The notes: generated from the sequence alone by a model not told the origin. DNA of 64,000 nucleotides from DUML01 sp050949905 (GCA_050949905.1 JBMNGP010000032.1:24989-88988); one strand, 5' to 3'; shown: positions 54,084-62,410, counted from the first letter of the stretch. Made by a program: numbers and translations.

Positions 54084-54826
54084 GTTTTAGTTCCAATTAT
54101 TTTGATTATCAAGGCTTAAAGCTTTACTATTCCGTCTACGGAAAAGGTGAGCCGGTGATTTGCCTGCATGGCTTAAATTTAGACAGAAGGATGTTTGCCG
54201 GTAAAAAAATAAAGACCTTTTTAGGGGACAAAAAGCTCATCGCTTTAGATTTGCCCGGTTACGGCCGTTCGGATTTTTTGCCGCAGGCGGATATGAGTGA
54301 AATCAGTAAGGTTATTACTGCCTTGGCCAGGGAGATTGGCTTAAGCCGTTTTGAATTATGCGGCTTTTGTTTGGGCGGGATTTTTGCCTTGGATTATGCG
54401 ATCCGCAACCAGGATAAAGTAACCAAGCTTTATTTATTAGAAACTATGATCTACCTGCCTTGGTGGATAAGAATATGTAACACTGCCCTTTTTCGGGCGG
54501 TGTATAAATTATTTAACCGGGATAAATTTTGCTTGAGGCTAGGGGCTCTTATACCAATGCTTAAGGACTGGGCCAAAATCAGTAGGCGTAAGCTTAGCAG
54601 CAAGGTTTGGAACCATAAAGTCAATGCTTTTTACCTGCAAATGATGAAAGACTATGAGAAAATTGACCATCTGCAAAGAAGCAGAGCCCTCCAATGTGAA
54701 ACACTGCTGATTTTTTCTGCCAATTCTTTTCGCCAGGTGAGGCAAACGAATAATGATTTGCACGCTAGTATTGAGAAATCCCGTTTAAAGATGATTAAAG
54801 GGAAGGGGCATCTTTCTTTTATTTGA
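54080..54826 (+). CDS. Alpha/beta hydrolase with Cys at the nucleophile position
   Basis: A 248-residue alpha/beta-fold protein: GEPVICLHGLNLDRR is the oxyanion region (about 23-37), DLPGYGRSD follows, and the nucleophile elbow reads CGFCLGG (Cys97 in place of Ser). The presumed catalytic His is His244 (KGKGHLSF), only four residues from the end, shorter than usual. GxCxGG elbows with Cys occur in dienelactone hydrolases and PHA synthases. It starts inside the stop of the radical SAM gene (ATGA) and is last in the cassette. Confidence 0.82.
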   Translation: MSFSSNYFDYQGLKLYYSVYGKGEPVICLHGLNLDRRMFAGKKIKTFLGDKKLIALDLPGYGRSDFLPQADMSEISKVITALAREIGLSRFELCGFCLGGIFALDYAIRNQDKVTKLYLLETMIYLPWWIRICNTALFRAVYKLFNRDKFCLRLGALIPMLKDWAKISRRKLSSKVWNHKVNAFYLQMMKDYEKIDHLQRSRALQCETLLIFSANSFRQVRQTNNDLHASIEKSRLKMIKGKGHLSFI

Positions 54827-55010
54827 ATTAAATTGAACTAAACTAAACTAAACAAAGTTTATCTAACAGCCTGGCATTTTCCCTCTAACAACCTGTCACT
54901 GCTCTGAAAACCTCATAATTTTGGCATGCTTGAGGGCATTGCCCGCAGGATCAAGTATTTAAAATGATGTTCAGAATTTACCGGCAAAGCAGATCCTTGT
55001 TCTAAAAGAG

Positions 55011-55060
55011 GGTTGTCCTTCATATTTCTAAAATATGGAAGGAGGGACAACCTTTGTTTT
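55011..55060 (+). promoter_or_regulatory. Hairpin overlapping the spoIIP ribosome binding site
   Basis: GGTTGTCCTTCATATTT (55011-55027) pairs with 55031-55052 (17 pairs, about 5-base bulge) and includes AAGGAGGG of the spoIIP start. A T-rich run follows, so it could also act as terminator of the upstream cassette. The rest of 54827-55010 shows only a short CTAAA repeat (54834-54856). Confidence 0.6.
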
Positions 55061-56070
55061 ATGTGCATTCTTGGTTGCGAACGGTCTCTGTTATTATCTT
55101 GTTGGCTCTATTCATTGTGCTCTTATTTTCCAGCGTTACTAATGACAGCTCCCAGCATTTGATTAATCTTTTAAGCGAGAGGAGCTTCCCTTTTGAGATG
55201 GTGCTGCTGGAGGGTGCTCCGGGACTGTCCCAGCCTGAGCGGGAGTACATGGCCGGAATCCGCAATAATGCGGCCGGTTTAGGGCTCTATTTGATGACAG
55301 GTGTCAATATTTCCGATGCCCGTACTTATTTTTTAAGTTTTTATGCTCCGCCTGTGGCAGGCCTCCCCTGGCTGGGTTGGGCTTATCACCCCAATGACCC
55401 GGAAATGGAAGGGCCAATCCTGGAACCGCTGACAGATCCTTTCTATAATGAACCGGCACCGGCTACCAGTGACCAGGATGTTTTGCTAGGAATTTATCAT
55501 ACGCATAATGCCGAGGCCTATGCCGGTGACGGAGGAGTAGACCGGGTCAAAGGGGGGCAAAGCGGGGAAGTTGTGGAAGTAGGAAAATTATTGCTTGAAG
55601 CTTTAAAGCAAGAAGGTATCAATGCTGTTCATTCCGCTGTGGTCCACGACGAAGTCTATGATAAATCTTATGACCATTCTTATCAGACGGCAGTTCAAAT
55701 GCTGGAGGAAAATCCTACTATCCGGATTCTGCTGGATATTCATAGGGATGGAATCCCGACGCAAGTGGGAAAATCCACAGTTTCCATAGATAATAAAGAA
55801 GTTGCCAAGATAATGATTGTCCTTGGCCAGATGAATCCTAATTGGGAAAAGAATAATGAAATTGCCCAGGAATTGATAAAATTGGCTGAAGAGCTGTACC
55901 CAGGGCTTTTTTTCGCCAAGATAAGATATGCTTCGGAAGCCCGTTATAATCAACATCTGACCAATGGTGCCCTGCTCCTGGAAATTGGCAGCCAATTAAA
56001 TACCCTGGAGGAAGCTAAGGGGGCGGTTCAACCTTTGGCTAAAGTATTGAAGGCTTATCTGGAAAAGTGA
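55054..56070 (+). CDS. spoIIP: Stage II sporulation protein P
   Basis: Amidase/endopeptidase of the engulfment DMP complex. The 338-residue protein has an N-terminal transmembrane segment (about 8-27), then LGIYHTHNAEAY (about 149-160) with the zinc His residues, and LLDIHRDG and LLEIGSQLNTLEEA near the end, all SpoIIP signatures. The start is TTG 55054 with GGAGGG 8 bases upstream, inside a hairpin. In Bacillus the order is rpsT-gpr-spoIIP; here the accessory cassette replaces gpr. Confidence 0.95.
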   Translation: MFYVHSWLRTVSVIILLALFIVLLFSSVTNDSSQHLINLLSERSFPFEMVLLEGAPGLSQPEREYMAGIRNNAAGLGLYLMTGVNISDARTYFLSFYAPPVAGLPWLGWAYHPNDPEMEGPILEPLTDPFYNEPAPATSDQDVLLGIYHTHNAEAYAGDGGVDRVKGGQSGEVVEVGKLLLEALKQEGINAVHSAVVHDEVYDKSYDHSYQTAVQMLEENPTIRILLDIHRDGIPTQVGKSTVSIDNKEVAKIMIVLGQMNPNWEKNNEIAQELIKLAEELYPGLFFAKIRYASEARYNQHLTNGALLLEIGSQLNTLEEAKGAVQPLAKVLKAYLEK

Positions 56071-56119
56071 TATAATTCGCAGTAAGACTAAAATCAATAC
56101 TTAAAGGATACTGCGAAAG

Positions 56120-57679
56120 ATGACCACCACCCAAAAAATGATTAAAGCAGCCGGCTTCTTGATGGCTGCCAACCTGGTATCGAGGTTTCTCGGTTTTATC
56201 AGAGAATCTTTGATGGCGGGTCTTTTTGGCAAGACTGCGGCGACCGATGCTTATAACGTAGCTTTTATCCTGCCGGATCTCTTATATTGGTTTTTGGTCG
56301 GAGGGGTTTTAAGTGCTGCCTTTATTCCGGTTTTATCGGAGTATATAGCTAAAGGTCAGGAAAAAGAAGGCTGGAAAGTTGTCAGCTCGGTGACCAATTT
56401 TATTTTCCTGGCTCTTTGTACCTTAGTAATTACCGCTATGCTTCTGGCTCCCAAATTCATTGCTCTCCAAGTTCCCGGGTTTAGTCCGGAAAATAAAGAC
56501 CTAGCGGTTTATTTAACCCGGATTCTTTTACTTCAGCCGATAGTCCTGGCCTTAAGCGGAATTACCATGGCTATCCTTAATTCTTATAAAATATTCTGGC
56601 CGTCGGCAATCGGCACGGTTCTCTATAATGCCTGTGTAATCTTTTTTGGCGCTCTTTGGGCGGATGCCGGTGATGCTGCGAGTATTTCCGGTTTTGCCCT
56701 GGGGGTAGTAATAGGGGCGGCGGTTAATTTTTTGGTGCAGGTGCCAGCATTAAGAAGAGTCGGGCTGCGCTACTACCCGCTGATTGATTTTAAACATCCC
56801 GGGGTACGAAAAATTATCCTGCTTTCTTTACCTATTATTATTTTTCACACTTTAAATGAACTGCAATTAATCGTCAATTCCCACCTGGGGTCGGCGTTGG
56901 TGCCCGGCAGCATTACCGCTGTCTGGTATTCCTACCGCCTTTTCCAATTACCGGTGGGCATTTTTGCTTTAGCCTTAGGAGTGGCCGTTTTCCCCACTTT
57001 GTCCGAGCAAGCCGCTTTAAAGAAGTTTAAGGATTTTCTCCAGACTATTTCCAGCTCCGTCCGCCTGATAATTTTTATTACCATTCCGGTTGCCGTCGGG
57101 ATGATGACCCTGCGTTTTCCATTAATCAGGGTACTTTTTGAGCATGGGGAATTTACTGCCACAGATACCGAAGCTACTGCTGTCCCGCTGTTTTATTTTA
57201 CTTTGGGGATCACAGCCCAAGCTTTAATCCAAATTCTGCCCCGCGCTTTTTATGCCATGCAGAACACTTGGCTGCCGGTAGGGCTGGGGGTTATTGCCAT
57301 GGTCATGAGTATTGCCTGGATGTTTATTCTGGTCGAGCCTCTGGCTCACGGAGGGCTGGCTCTGGCTATCACCCTAGGGGCTTTGACCCAGATGGTGCTG
57401 CTGTTTATTACTCTGCGGCACAGGCTGGGAATGATAGACGGCCGCAGGATAATCGGCGCGCTATTTCGGACTCTAGCAGCAGCCGTGCTGATGGGAGCGG
57501 CGGTAACGGTCTGGGCAGATTTTCTGACTCCCTTGGTTGGAGTAGGTAAGATTGGTTCGGTAATTGTGCTCTTAAGCGGAACCCTGCTGGGGGCAATCAT
57601 TTTTGCTGTTATCACCAGGGTCCTTAAAATGGAAGAGTTCGCCCTGGCTCTGGAGATGTTTGGCCGCAGGCGAAGGTGA
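56120..57679 (+). CDS. murJ: Lipid II flippase MurJ
   Basis: MATE-like flippase with 14 transmembrane helices, 519 residues. The start TTQKMIKAAGFLMAANLVSRFLGFIRE and GGVLSAAFIPVLSEYIAKG are MurJ/MviN signatures. An AAAGGATACTG lies upstream. It follows spoIIP by 49 bases. Confidence 0.95.
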   Translation: MTTTQKMIKAAGFLMAANLVSRFLGFIRESLMAGLFGKTAATDAYNVAFILPDLLYWFLVGGVLSAAFIPVLSEYIAKGQEKEGWKVVSSVTNFIFLALCTLVITAMLLAPKFIALQVPGFSPENKDLAVYLTRILLLQPIVLALSGITMAILNSYKIFWPSAIGTVLYNACVIFFGALWADAGDAASISGFALGVVIGAAVNFLVQVPALRRVGLRYYPLIDFKHPGVRKIILLSLPIIIFHTLNELQLIVNSHLGSALVPGSITAVWYSYRLFQLPVGIFALALGVAVFPTLSEQAALKKFKDFLQTISSSVRLIIFITIPVAVGMMTLRFPLIRVLFEHGEFTATDTEATAVPLFYFTLGITAQALIQILPRAFYAMQNTWLPVGLGVIAMVMSIAWMFILVEPLAHGGLALAITLGALTQMVLLFITLRHRLGMIDGRRIIGALFRTLAAAVLMGAAVTVWADFLTPLVGVGKIGSVIVLLSGTLLGAIIFAVITRVLKMEEFALALEMFGRRRR

Positions 57680-57703
57680 TTTTTATACATAATCCCCCAC
57701 TTG

Positions 57704-57732
57704 TTGAGACTTACATTTGTTTTTGTTATGAT
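57704..57732 (+). promoter_or_regulatory. Promoter upstream of the small membrane protein genes
   Basis: TTGAGA (57704-57709) and TATGAT (57727-57732), 17-base spacer. Confidence 0.5.
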
Positions 57733-57751
57733 TTAGGTGGAGGCGATTGGT

Positions 57752-57865
57752 ATGAATCTCTTCGATAGACAGTGGGTTAAAGGTACTGCTAAAACAATAG
57801 GTATTGGATACGCTGTAGGTATAGCACTATTCATTATTGTTATGGCAATTTTGCAATTAACATAA
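57752..57865 (+). CDS. 37-residue single-TM protein, paralogue 1
   Basis: MNLFDRQWVKGTAKTIG then a hydrophobic helix to ILQLT. GGTGGAGG lies 8 bases before the ATG and a terminator follows at 57875. The layout W-(V/L)-K-x-T-x-K-(T/S)-I-G-I is shared with the protein at 57919, so the two are paralogues of the same length. Function unknown. Confidence 0.7.
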   Translation: MNLFDRQWVKGTAKTIGIGYAVGIALFIIVMAILQLT

Positions 57866-57874
57866 AAATATTTT

Positions 57875-57905
57875 GCAGTATCTTTTAACGGTACTGCTTT
57901 TTTAT
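57875..57905 (+). terminator. Terminator between the paralogous mini-genes
   Basis: GCAGTATC (57875-57882) pairs with GGTACTGC (57890-57897, one G-T pair), followed by six T. Confidence 0.8.
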
Positions 57906-57918
57906 GAGGTGATTCCCT

Positions 57919-58032
57919 ATGAATGAAGATGTTAAACAATGGCTAAAAAATACGGGCAAAAGTATCGGAATCATGGTTGCCGTAATGCTTGTAGTATCAA
58001 TATTTGGATTTGCTTTAATCCAATTATTTTAA
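57919..58032 (+). CDS. 37-residue single-TM protein, paralogue 2
   Basis: MNEDVKQWLKNTGKSIG then a hydrophobic helix to ALIQLF. TGAGGTGA lies upstream. It shares length and the WLKNTGKSIGI pattern with the gene at 57752. Role unknown; the two may form a small membrane complex. Confidence 0.7.
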   Translation: MNEDVKQWLKNTGKSIGIMVAVMLVVSIFGFALIQLF

Positions 58033-58124
58033 ACTTATAAATATTAATAACAGGCTCTTATCAAAATAATAGGCACTTATCAACCTTCTTGTAATTAACA
58101 ACTTTATTTGAAAGGAGAAGGTTA

Positions 58125-58451
58125 ATGTCAACTTCAGCCATATTAAATTTGGGAAGCTTCTTGCTTGGACTTATAGCATGGATTGTTCCTATTTTAGCTA
58201 TTAAACACCCGGGGAGAGTTACAGTGAAAAACTGCTTGCGTTACATTATTGTTAGTTTTAGTGCTTGTGCAGCAGCGCTGTGTTTGCAGTTATTTGAAAT
58301 TAATCATAGAGTACAAATTCAAGATTGGTCGGCACTTATGGACACCGTAGGCACGTTAATATGGGTTGCCGTAATACTTGCTGTAATGACACTCATACTT
58401 AATCTAATCGCATTTGGCCTATGCTGTGGAAAAGAAACGAAAACCAACTAA
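58125..58451 (+). CDS. Small three-TM membrane protein, unknown
   Basis: A 108-residue protein with three hydrophobic helices (about 8-26, 40-56, 76-98) and a CC motif near the end. GAAAGGAGAAGG precedes the ATG. It follows the two mini-proteins by 92 bases and is followed by a good terminator. No family recognised. Confidence 0.7.
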   Translation: MSTSAILNLGSFLLGLIAWIVPILAIKHPGRVTVKNCLRYIIVSFSACAAALCLQLFEINHRVQIQDWSALMDTVGTLIWVAVILAVMTLILNLIAFGLCCGKETKTN

Positions 58452-58453
58452 CT

Positions 58454-58492
58454 TGCTGCACATATTTCTTACTTTGTGCAGCATTATTTTTT
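58454..58492 (+). terminator. Terminator after the three-TM gene
   Basis: GCTGCACA (58454-58461) pairs with TGTGCAGC (58474-58481), then ATTATTTTTT. Confidence 0.8.
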
Positions 58493-58845
58493 CCTCAGGC
58501 TATATCGGAAATAGTAGTTGGAATGTCTCACCTGACATGAAGAAGCTGAAACAGGGTTATGAAACTGGATAAAACTAAATGGTGGGCGGTCAAAGTAAAT
58601 GCAACCTTTGACAGAGTAAATATTGAAAAGTAGCATTAAGTTAGTCAAGATTTGGGAATAACAGGGTATACTTTCAGCAAAAATAGCCGATTTATATTAA
58701 TAGCGAGCGAAATTTGGCCGCTGAGCACTAAAAATAGGCATAGGAATACAAGGGGTACCCAAAAGCTGTTTTTTCGGACAGAGTTAATGCGTCCCCCTGA
58801 CTAAGGTTTCTATTAATGTGCTCTGCGAGTTAGAGAACGCTCGGA

Positions 58846-59013
58846 TTACTTTTTCAAAAGCGAAGGCTTCAGCAGGATTTCATTAGGGTGGATACTGCTG
58901 AGCCCCAGCTTTTGAAGGACATCGTATCCGTAGATGAAGCCGAACATATCAAAGGGCGATTTGTTGCCCAGCTTCTCTGTTTTTGGCAAGTAAAAAATAT
59001 AGCATTCCGGAAG
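58846..59013 (-). pseudogene. Unidentified C-terminal coding fragment next to the IS21 remnant
   Basis: A minus-strand frame of 55 codons, without a start codon, reads LPECYIFYLPKTEKLGNK... and ends in HPNEILLKPSLLKK. It looks like the end of a real protein cut off by rearrangement. I do not recognise the family. The remainder of 58493-58845 holds no convincing feature. Confidence 0.4.
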
Positions 59014-59042
59014 TTAAATATGTAGCACCCCTGTTTCCATAT

Positions 59043-59765
59043 TTAGAAATTAATGGTTGAATGGGTTAGTCGGTAGCTTGGACCGTTAAATACGAGCAGG
59101 TGGCTGTGATGAATAAGACGGTCTATTATAGCACTGGTCATTTTCTCATCGAAGAATATGCCGTTCCAACGGCTGAACTCAAGGTTAGTGGTAATAATGA
59201 CGCTGCGTTTCTCGTAACACTCTGAGATTACTTGGAAAAGTAATTGGGCACCTCCTTTTTCAAAAGGTACATAGCCCCATTCATCACAGATCAAAAGATC
59301 GCACTTTTGGATCTGACGCATATATTTGTTTAATGTGCCGGAAGCTTTGGCCTCGGATAGTTGGTTAACAAGAGCTGCTGTACGAAAGAATTTGACGGTT
59401 TTACCTTGGTTGCAGGCTTCAACTCCAATAGCCGTTGCTAGGTGAGTTTTGCCGGTTCCTACAGGGCCATACAGGATAAGATTCTCCTTGTTTTTAATAA
59501 AGTGAGCATTTTTAAGGTCTTCCAGACTTATTGTTTTCGGAATGTCTATATACTCAAAGCTATAATCCTGAAAGGTTTTAACAACATCAAATCCGGCACT
59601 TTTAAGGAGTCTTTTTTTGCGGGAGATTTCCCTTTGAGCAAGTTCCCGCTTTAAAAGCTTAAGAAGAAACTCTTCGTTGGAAACAGCCTCAATATCTTTG
59701 TAATCCAGGTAGAATGTGCGGCCGATCTTTAAGGTCTTACAGTATTCTTTAATCAATGCTTGCAT
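59043..59765 (-). CDS. istB: IS21-family helper ATPase IstB
   Basis: AAA+ ATPase that loads the IstA transposase on target DNA. The Walker A is GPVGTGKTH (about 99-107), Walker B is LLICDEWGYVPF, and ITTNLEFSRWNGIF is the family sensor region. At 240 residues it is near full length. Its start overlaps the istA remnant by 13 bases, the normal IS21 arrangement. Confidence 0.93.
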   Translation of the reverse strand: MQALIKEYCKTLKIGRTFYLDYKDIEAVSNEEFLLKLLKRELAQREISRKKRLLKSAGFDVVKTFQDYSFEYIDIPKTISLEDLKNAHFIKNKENLILYGPVGTGKTHLATAIGVEACNQGKTVKFFRTAALVNQLSEAKASGTLNKYMRQIQKCDLLICDEWGYVPFEKGGAQLLFQVISECYEKRSVIITTNLEFSRWNGIFFDEKMTSAIIDRLIHHSHLLVFNGPSYRLTHSTINF

Positions 59766-60080
59766 GCCTGATCACCTTCCTTAATCAGGAGATCATAGAC
59801 ATGTAAGTCTGGGTTATACTTCTGAACTTCCGGAAGGTTACTAGGCAGCTTGAAAAAGTTATTTTCCGGAAGGTTAGAATTTTGATGGTTATAAATAGCT
59901 TGTAAACTGTCAGTATTTATTAGATTCCGCCTTAAAGATTCAGCAAAAGCTTTTTCCGCAGTTGCCATATCTTGATCTTGAAGAATTGATGACAAAAGCT
60001 TAAGTGACCTTTTCTTTTCTGTGTAATCACATTTATTAAAATAGTCTTGAATTGTAGATGGGATAAAACTGAATGGATAA
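59753..60080 (-). pseudogene. istA: IstA transposase, C-terminal remnant
   Basis: The minus-strand frame can be read through KRSLKLLSSILQDQDMATAEKAFAE and ends just inside istB. It corresponds to the C-terminal tail of IS21 transposases; the HTH and DDE domains are missing. The frame stays open a short way beyond 59995 but the upstream edge is not sharply defined. Confidence 0.65.
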
Positions 60081-60152
60081 AATAACGAATAGAATAATTT
60101 ATTAAAGGGTATAATTATGGTATAATAGTGCCACGGAAAGGAGCTGAAGGTT

Positions 60153-60413
60153 ATGCCTCAAATAATTCCAATTCGGGATTTAAAAAATACAAGTGATATT
60201 TCCAAAATGTGTCAGGAGTCCGACGAGCCAATTTTTATTACTAAGAATGGTTATGGTGATATGGTTATTATGAGTATGAAATTATATGAAGAAAAAATGT
60301 TTATGCTTGATGTATACAGTAAGCTTATTTCGGCGGAGGAACAATTCGCGGAAGGTAAAGTACTCGACGGTGATACTTCTTTGAGGGGAATCAGAGAAAA
60401 ATACAATGTATAA
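60153..60413 (+). CDS. Type II antitoxin, Phd/YefM family
   Basis: An 86-residue antitoxin. The N-terminal PIRDLKNTSDISKMCQESDEPIFITKNGYGDMVIMS is the Phd/YefM DNA-binding fold, with autoregulation expected. GGAAAGGAGCTGAAGG precedes the ATG and two TATAAT boxes lie just upstream (60110, 60121). It overlaps the toxin gene by 8 bases. Confidence 0.9.
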   Translation: MPQIIPIRDLKNTSDISKMCQESDEPIFITKNGYGDMVIMSMKLYEEKMFMLDVYSKLISAEEQFAEGKVLDGDTSLRGIREKYNV

Positions 60414-60714
60414 GTTAAAGATTTCTGAGCTAGCGCATCAAGATTTGGATAAGATTGTTTCTTATATTGTTGTACAATTAGCCAATCCAAAGGCAGCAGG
60501 TGATTTCCTTGATGAAGTGGATAAATGTTATGGTTATCTAAAGAGCAATCCTTTTATGTATGCAAAATGTCAAGATAAACGGTTGGAAAGAGAGGGTTAT
60601 CGTAAGGTATCGATTAAGAATTATGTGCTTGTGTATAAAATTAATGAGATCTCCAAGACCGTCAATATTTTGCGCCTTTTCTACGCGGCACAAGATTATG
60701 TAAAGCTAATATAA
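60406..60714 (+). CDS. Type II toxin, RelE/ParE family
   Basis: A 102-residue RelE/ParE-fold toxin: ISELAHQDLDKIVSYIVVQLANPKAAGDFLDEV (helical hairpin) then YRKVSIKNYVLVYKIN and ILRLFYAAQDY at the end, as in ParE. It could inhibit gyrase or cut mRNA; the fold alone does not decide. It is coupled to the antitoxin. Confidence 0.9.
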   Translation: MYKLKISELAHQDLDKIVSYIVVQLANPKAAGDFLDEVDKCYGYLKSNPFMYAKCQDKRLEREGYRKVSIKNYVLVYKINEISKTVNILRLFYAAQDYVKLI

Positions 60715-60764
60715 GTAGATAAATACGAAACAAAGATTATTTATATCTTATCGTGGGGGCGTAA

Positions 60765-61289
60765 ATGAAACAGAAGTTAAAAACTATTATTGCTATTTCC
60801 ATTATGCTAGTGATAGTTATATGGATTATTGATAAAATCCCTTTTAATAAAAATATAAATCAGCAGATAACTGCTAATATCTATGAGAACGGTGTTGCAG
60901 TTGGTCAGACGACGTTGGTGATGAATGGTGAAAAGAGTAACTATCTATTTAGAAAAAAAGAAGGATTTATTGGAGAATTTTTGATTCCTTATGCCGAGAA
61001 AACGGATAGAAGTGACCTACAAACATATATTACATGGAATGGTGAAGATAACACACAGCGTATAAGTTATTTTTACAAAGGCAGCATTAAATTAGCAGAG
61101 GATATGGGGATTGTTCCTTATTTGCTAATCAATGATAGTATGACGAAATTTGCTATCATGCTTACAGACCATACGGTTATTGCTACATCTGATGAATTAT
61201 ATGAACTGTATATCAAACATATTAGATGGCATAGTGATACTAAAAGCACATCTATTGTAGAGGTAAATGAAATTCCCAAGATTGACTGA
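60765..61289 (+). CDS. Membrane-anchored protein of unknown function
   Basis: A 174-residue protein with one N-terminal transmembrane segment (about 7-25) and a strand-rich extracellular part (ITANIYENGVAVGQTTLVMNG). GTGGGGGCG is a weak ribosome binding site. It is AT-richer than the core genome genes. No family recognised; it lies between the toxin-antitoxin pair and the antitoxin relic. Confidence 0.6.
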   Translation: MKQKLKTIIAISIMLVIVIWIIDKIPFNKNINQQITANIYENGVAVGQTTLVMNGEKSNYLFRKKEGFIGEFLIPYAEKTDRSDLQTYITWNGEDNTQRISYFYKGSIKLAEDMGIVPYLLINDSMTKFAIMLTDHTVIATSDELYELYIKHIRWHSDTKSTSIVEVNEIPKID

Positions 61290-61297
61290 CACAGAGT

Positions 61298-61414
61298 ATG
61301 AAACAGGGGATTTCCCAAATGTGCCAGGCATCCGACGAGCCAAGTTTTATTACTAAAAATGGTTATGGTGAACGGTTGATTAATAATTTTAAAGACTTGT
61401 GTACCAAGGCTTAA
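61298..61414 (+). pseudogene. Truncated second antitoxin (Phd/YefM) relic
   Basis: A 38-codon frame contains ISQMCQASDEPSFITKNGYG, nearly the same as residues 16-35 of the intact antitoxin at 60153, then diverges and stops. DNA identity with 60200-60255 is high. It points to a duplication followed by decay. Confidence 0.75.
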
Positions 61415-61486
61415 GTAGGGGTATTGTCTTTGAATGATTTTAAGAGACAGTACCCTTTTTTATTTAACTTAAAGTAAAATATTCAA

Positions 61487-62374
61487 TTGGATGATACGGG
61501 ATACGTTCTGAGAAACGCACCGGTCAGGATCAGCAATCGAACCTTCAGATGGACGTATTTTCTTGTTGCACTAACAACTGTGATAATATGCAGTGCCTTT
61601 TACAACCACTTGCAACTGGAACCACAAGAGTATTCTCTACCGGAAAGCACTGAAGCAAGGCAACATCTGCTCGACATGGAGTTTCCGGCTGAAGCCCTGC
61701 GATATCTCAGCAATGAGGATGTGGCAATGCTAAGTGCTGCTGTGAATGTGGAATCATTTAGCAAATTGCTGATGTTTGATGCCAAGAGAGTTGAACATCG
61801 GGAAAGCTTTGAAGGGCACATACAAATCAGCCATACTTATGAACCGGGTAAAAAAAATATCGAGGCCACTACGGTCTACGTCGAGATGCCGGAAAATGTG
61901 GTATATGTCATGCAATATTTCACCTGGAAAGGCGGGTGGCCGGTCTGGCAGGACGGCATCTTGATTTCAGGAGAAACCGAAGCGGATGACAAGCAGATAG
62001 TCAGCAGCGGCCTGTTCTACAGCAAAGGAGATACAGAGTATACTGCGGATTTTCCTCGCCTTGTATGTGATCAGATGGCACGAAATACGATGTTCGGCAC
62101 CTCCTACCCCGTACTGATAACGGGGGCTCTAAGTTATCCATTTGGCTCTGAAGATCAGGGGGGATATGTACTTTATCGTTATACGGTCAGAGCTGACAAT
62201 GATATTTATGTTACTCATGCTACCTTTAGTTACGTACACCTTTTAAGCCCACTACACATTCCATATACAAGGACCGAGGACTTGATTCTAAGTGGTGCTT
62301 ATACCTTTGAGGATAGGTTGCAGCAGCATTATACCAATTACGAGTCTTTGGCATTAAGAGAAATAAACAGGTAA
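61487..62374 (+). CDS. Membrane-anchored protein, unknown, possibly 5'-truncated
   Basis: A 295-residue frame with a transmembrane segment at about 24-42 and a long extracellular part. The start is TTG without a visible ribosome binding site, and the short N-terminus (DDTGYVLRNAPVR) resembles the end of a cytoplasmic domain, so the true start may be lost. No family recognised. It precedes the BlaI-type repressor gene. Confidence 0.55.
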   Translation: MDDTGYVLRNAPVRISNRTFRWTYFLVALTTVIICSAFYNHLQLEPQEYSLPESTEARQHLLDMEFPAEALRYLSNEDVAMLSAAVNVESFSKLLMFDAKRVEHRESFEGHIQISHTYEPGKKNIEATTVYVEMPENVVYVMQYFTWKGGWPVWQDGILISGETEADDKQIVSSGLFYSKGDTEYTADFPRLVCDQMARNTMFGTSYPVLITGALSYPFGSEDQGGYVLYRYTVRADNDIYVTHATFSYVHLLSPLHIPYTRTEDLILSGAYTFEDRLQQHYTNYESLALREINR

Positions 62375-62410
62375 TTATAAATCTACGATAATGGCTGATT
62401 TAGATATTCA

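Larger units (their letters stand above)
59043..60080 (-). mobile_element. IS21-family remnant (istB plus istA tail)
   Basis: A complete istB-type ATPase gene is preceded by only the last ~100 codons of an IstA-type transposase. No terminal inverted repeats or target duplications could be found. The element cannot move by itself. Confidence 0.75.

Noticed and set aside
58559..58633. 24-codon frame (MKLDKTKWWAVKVN...) in the 58.5-59 kb gap
   Set aside because: Too short, no clear ribosome binding site and no recognisable family; probably a relic or chance.
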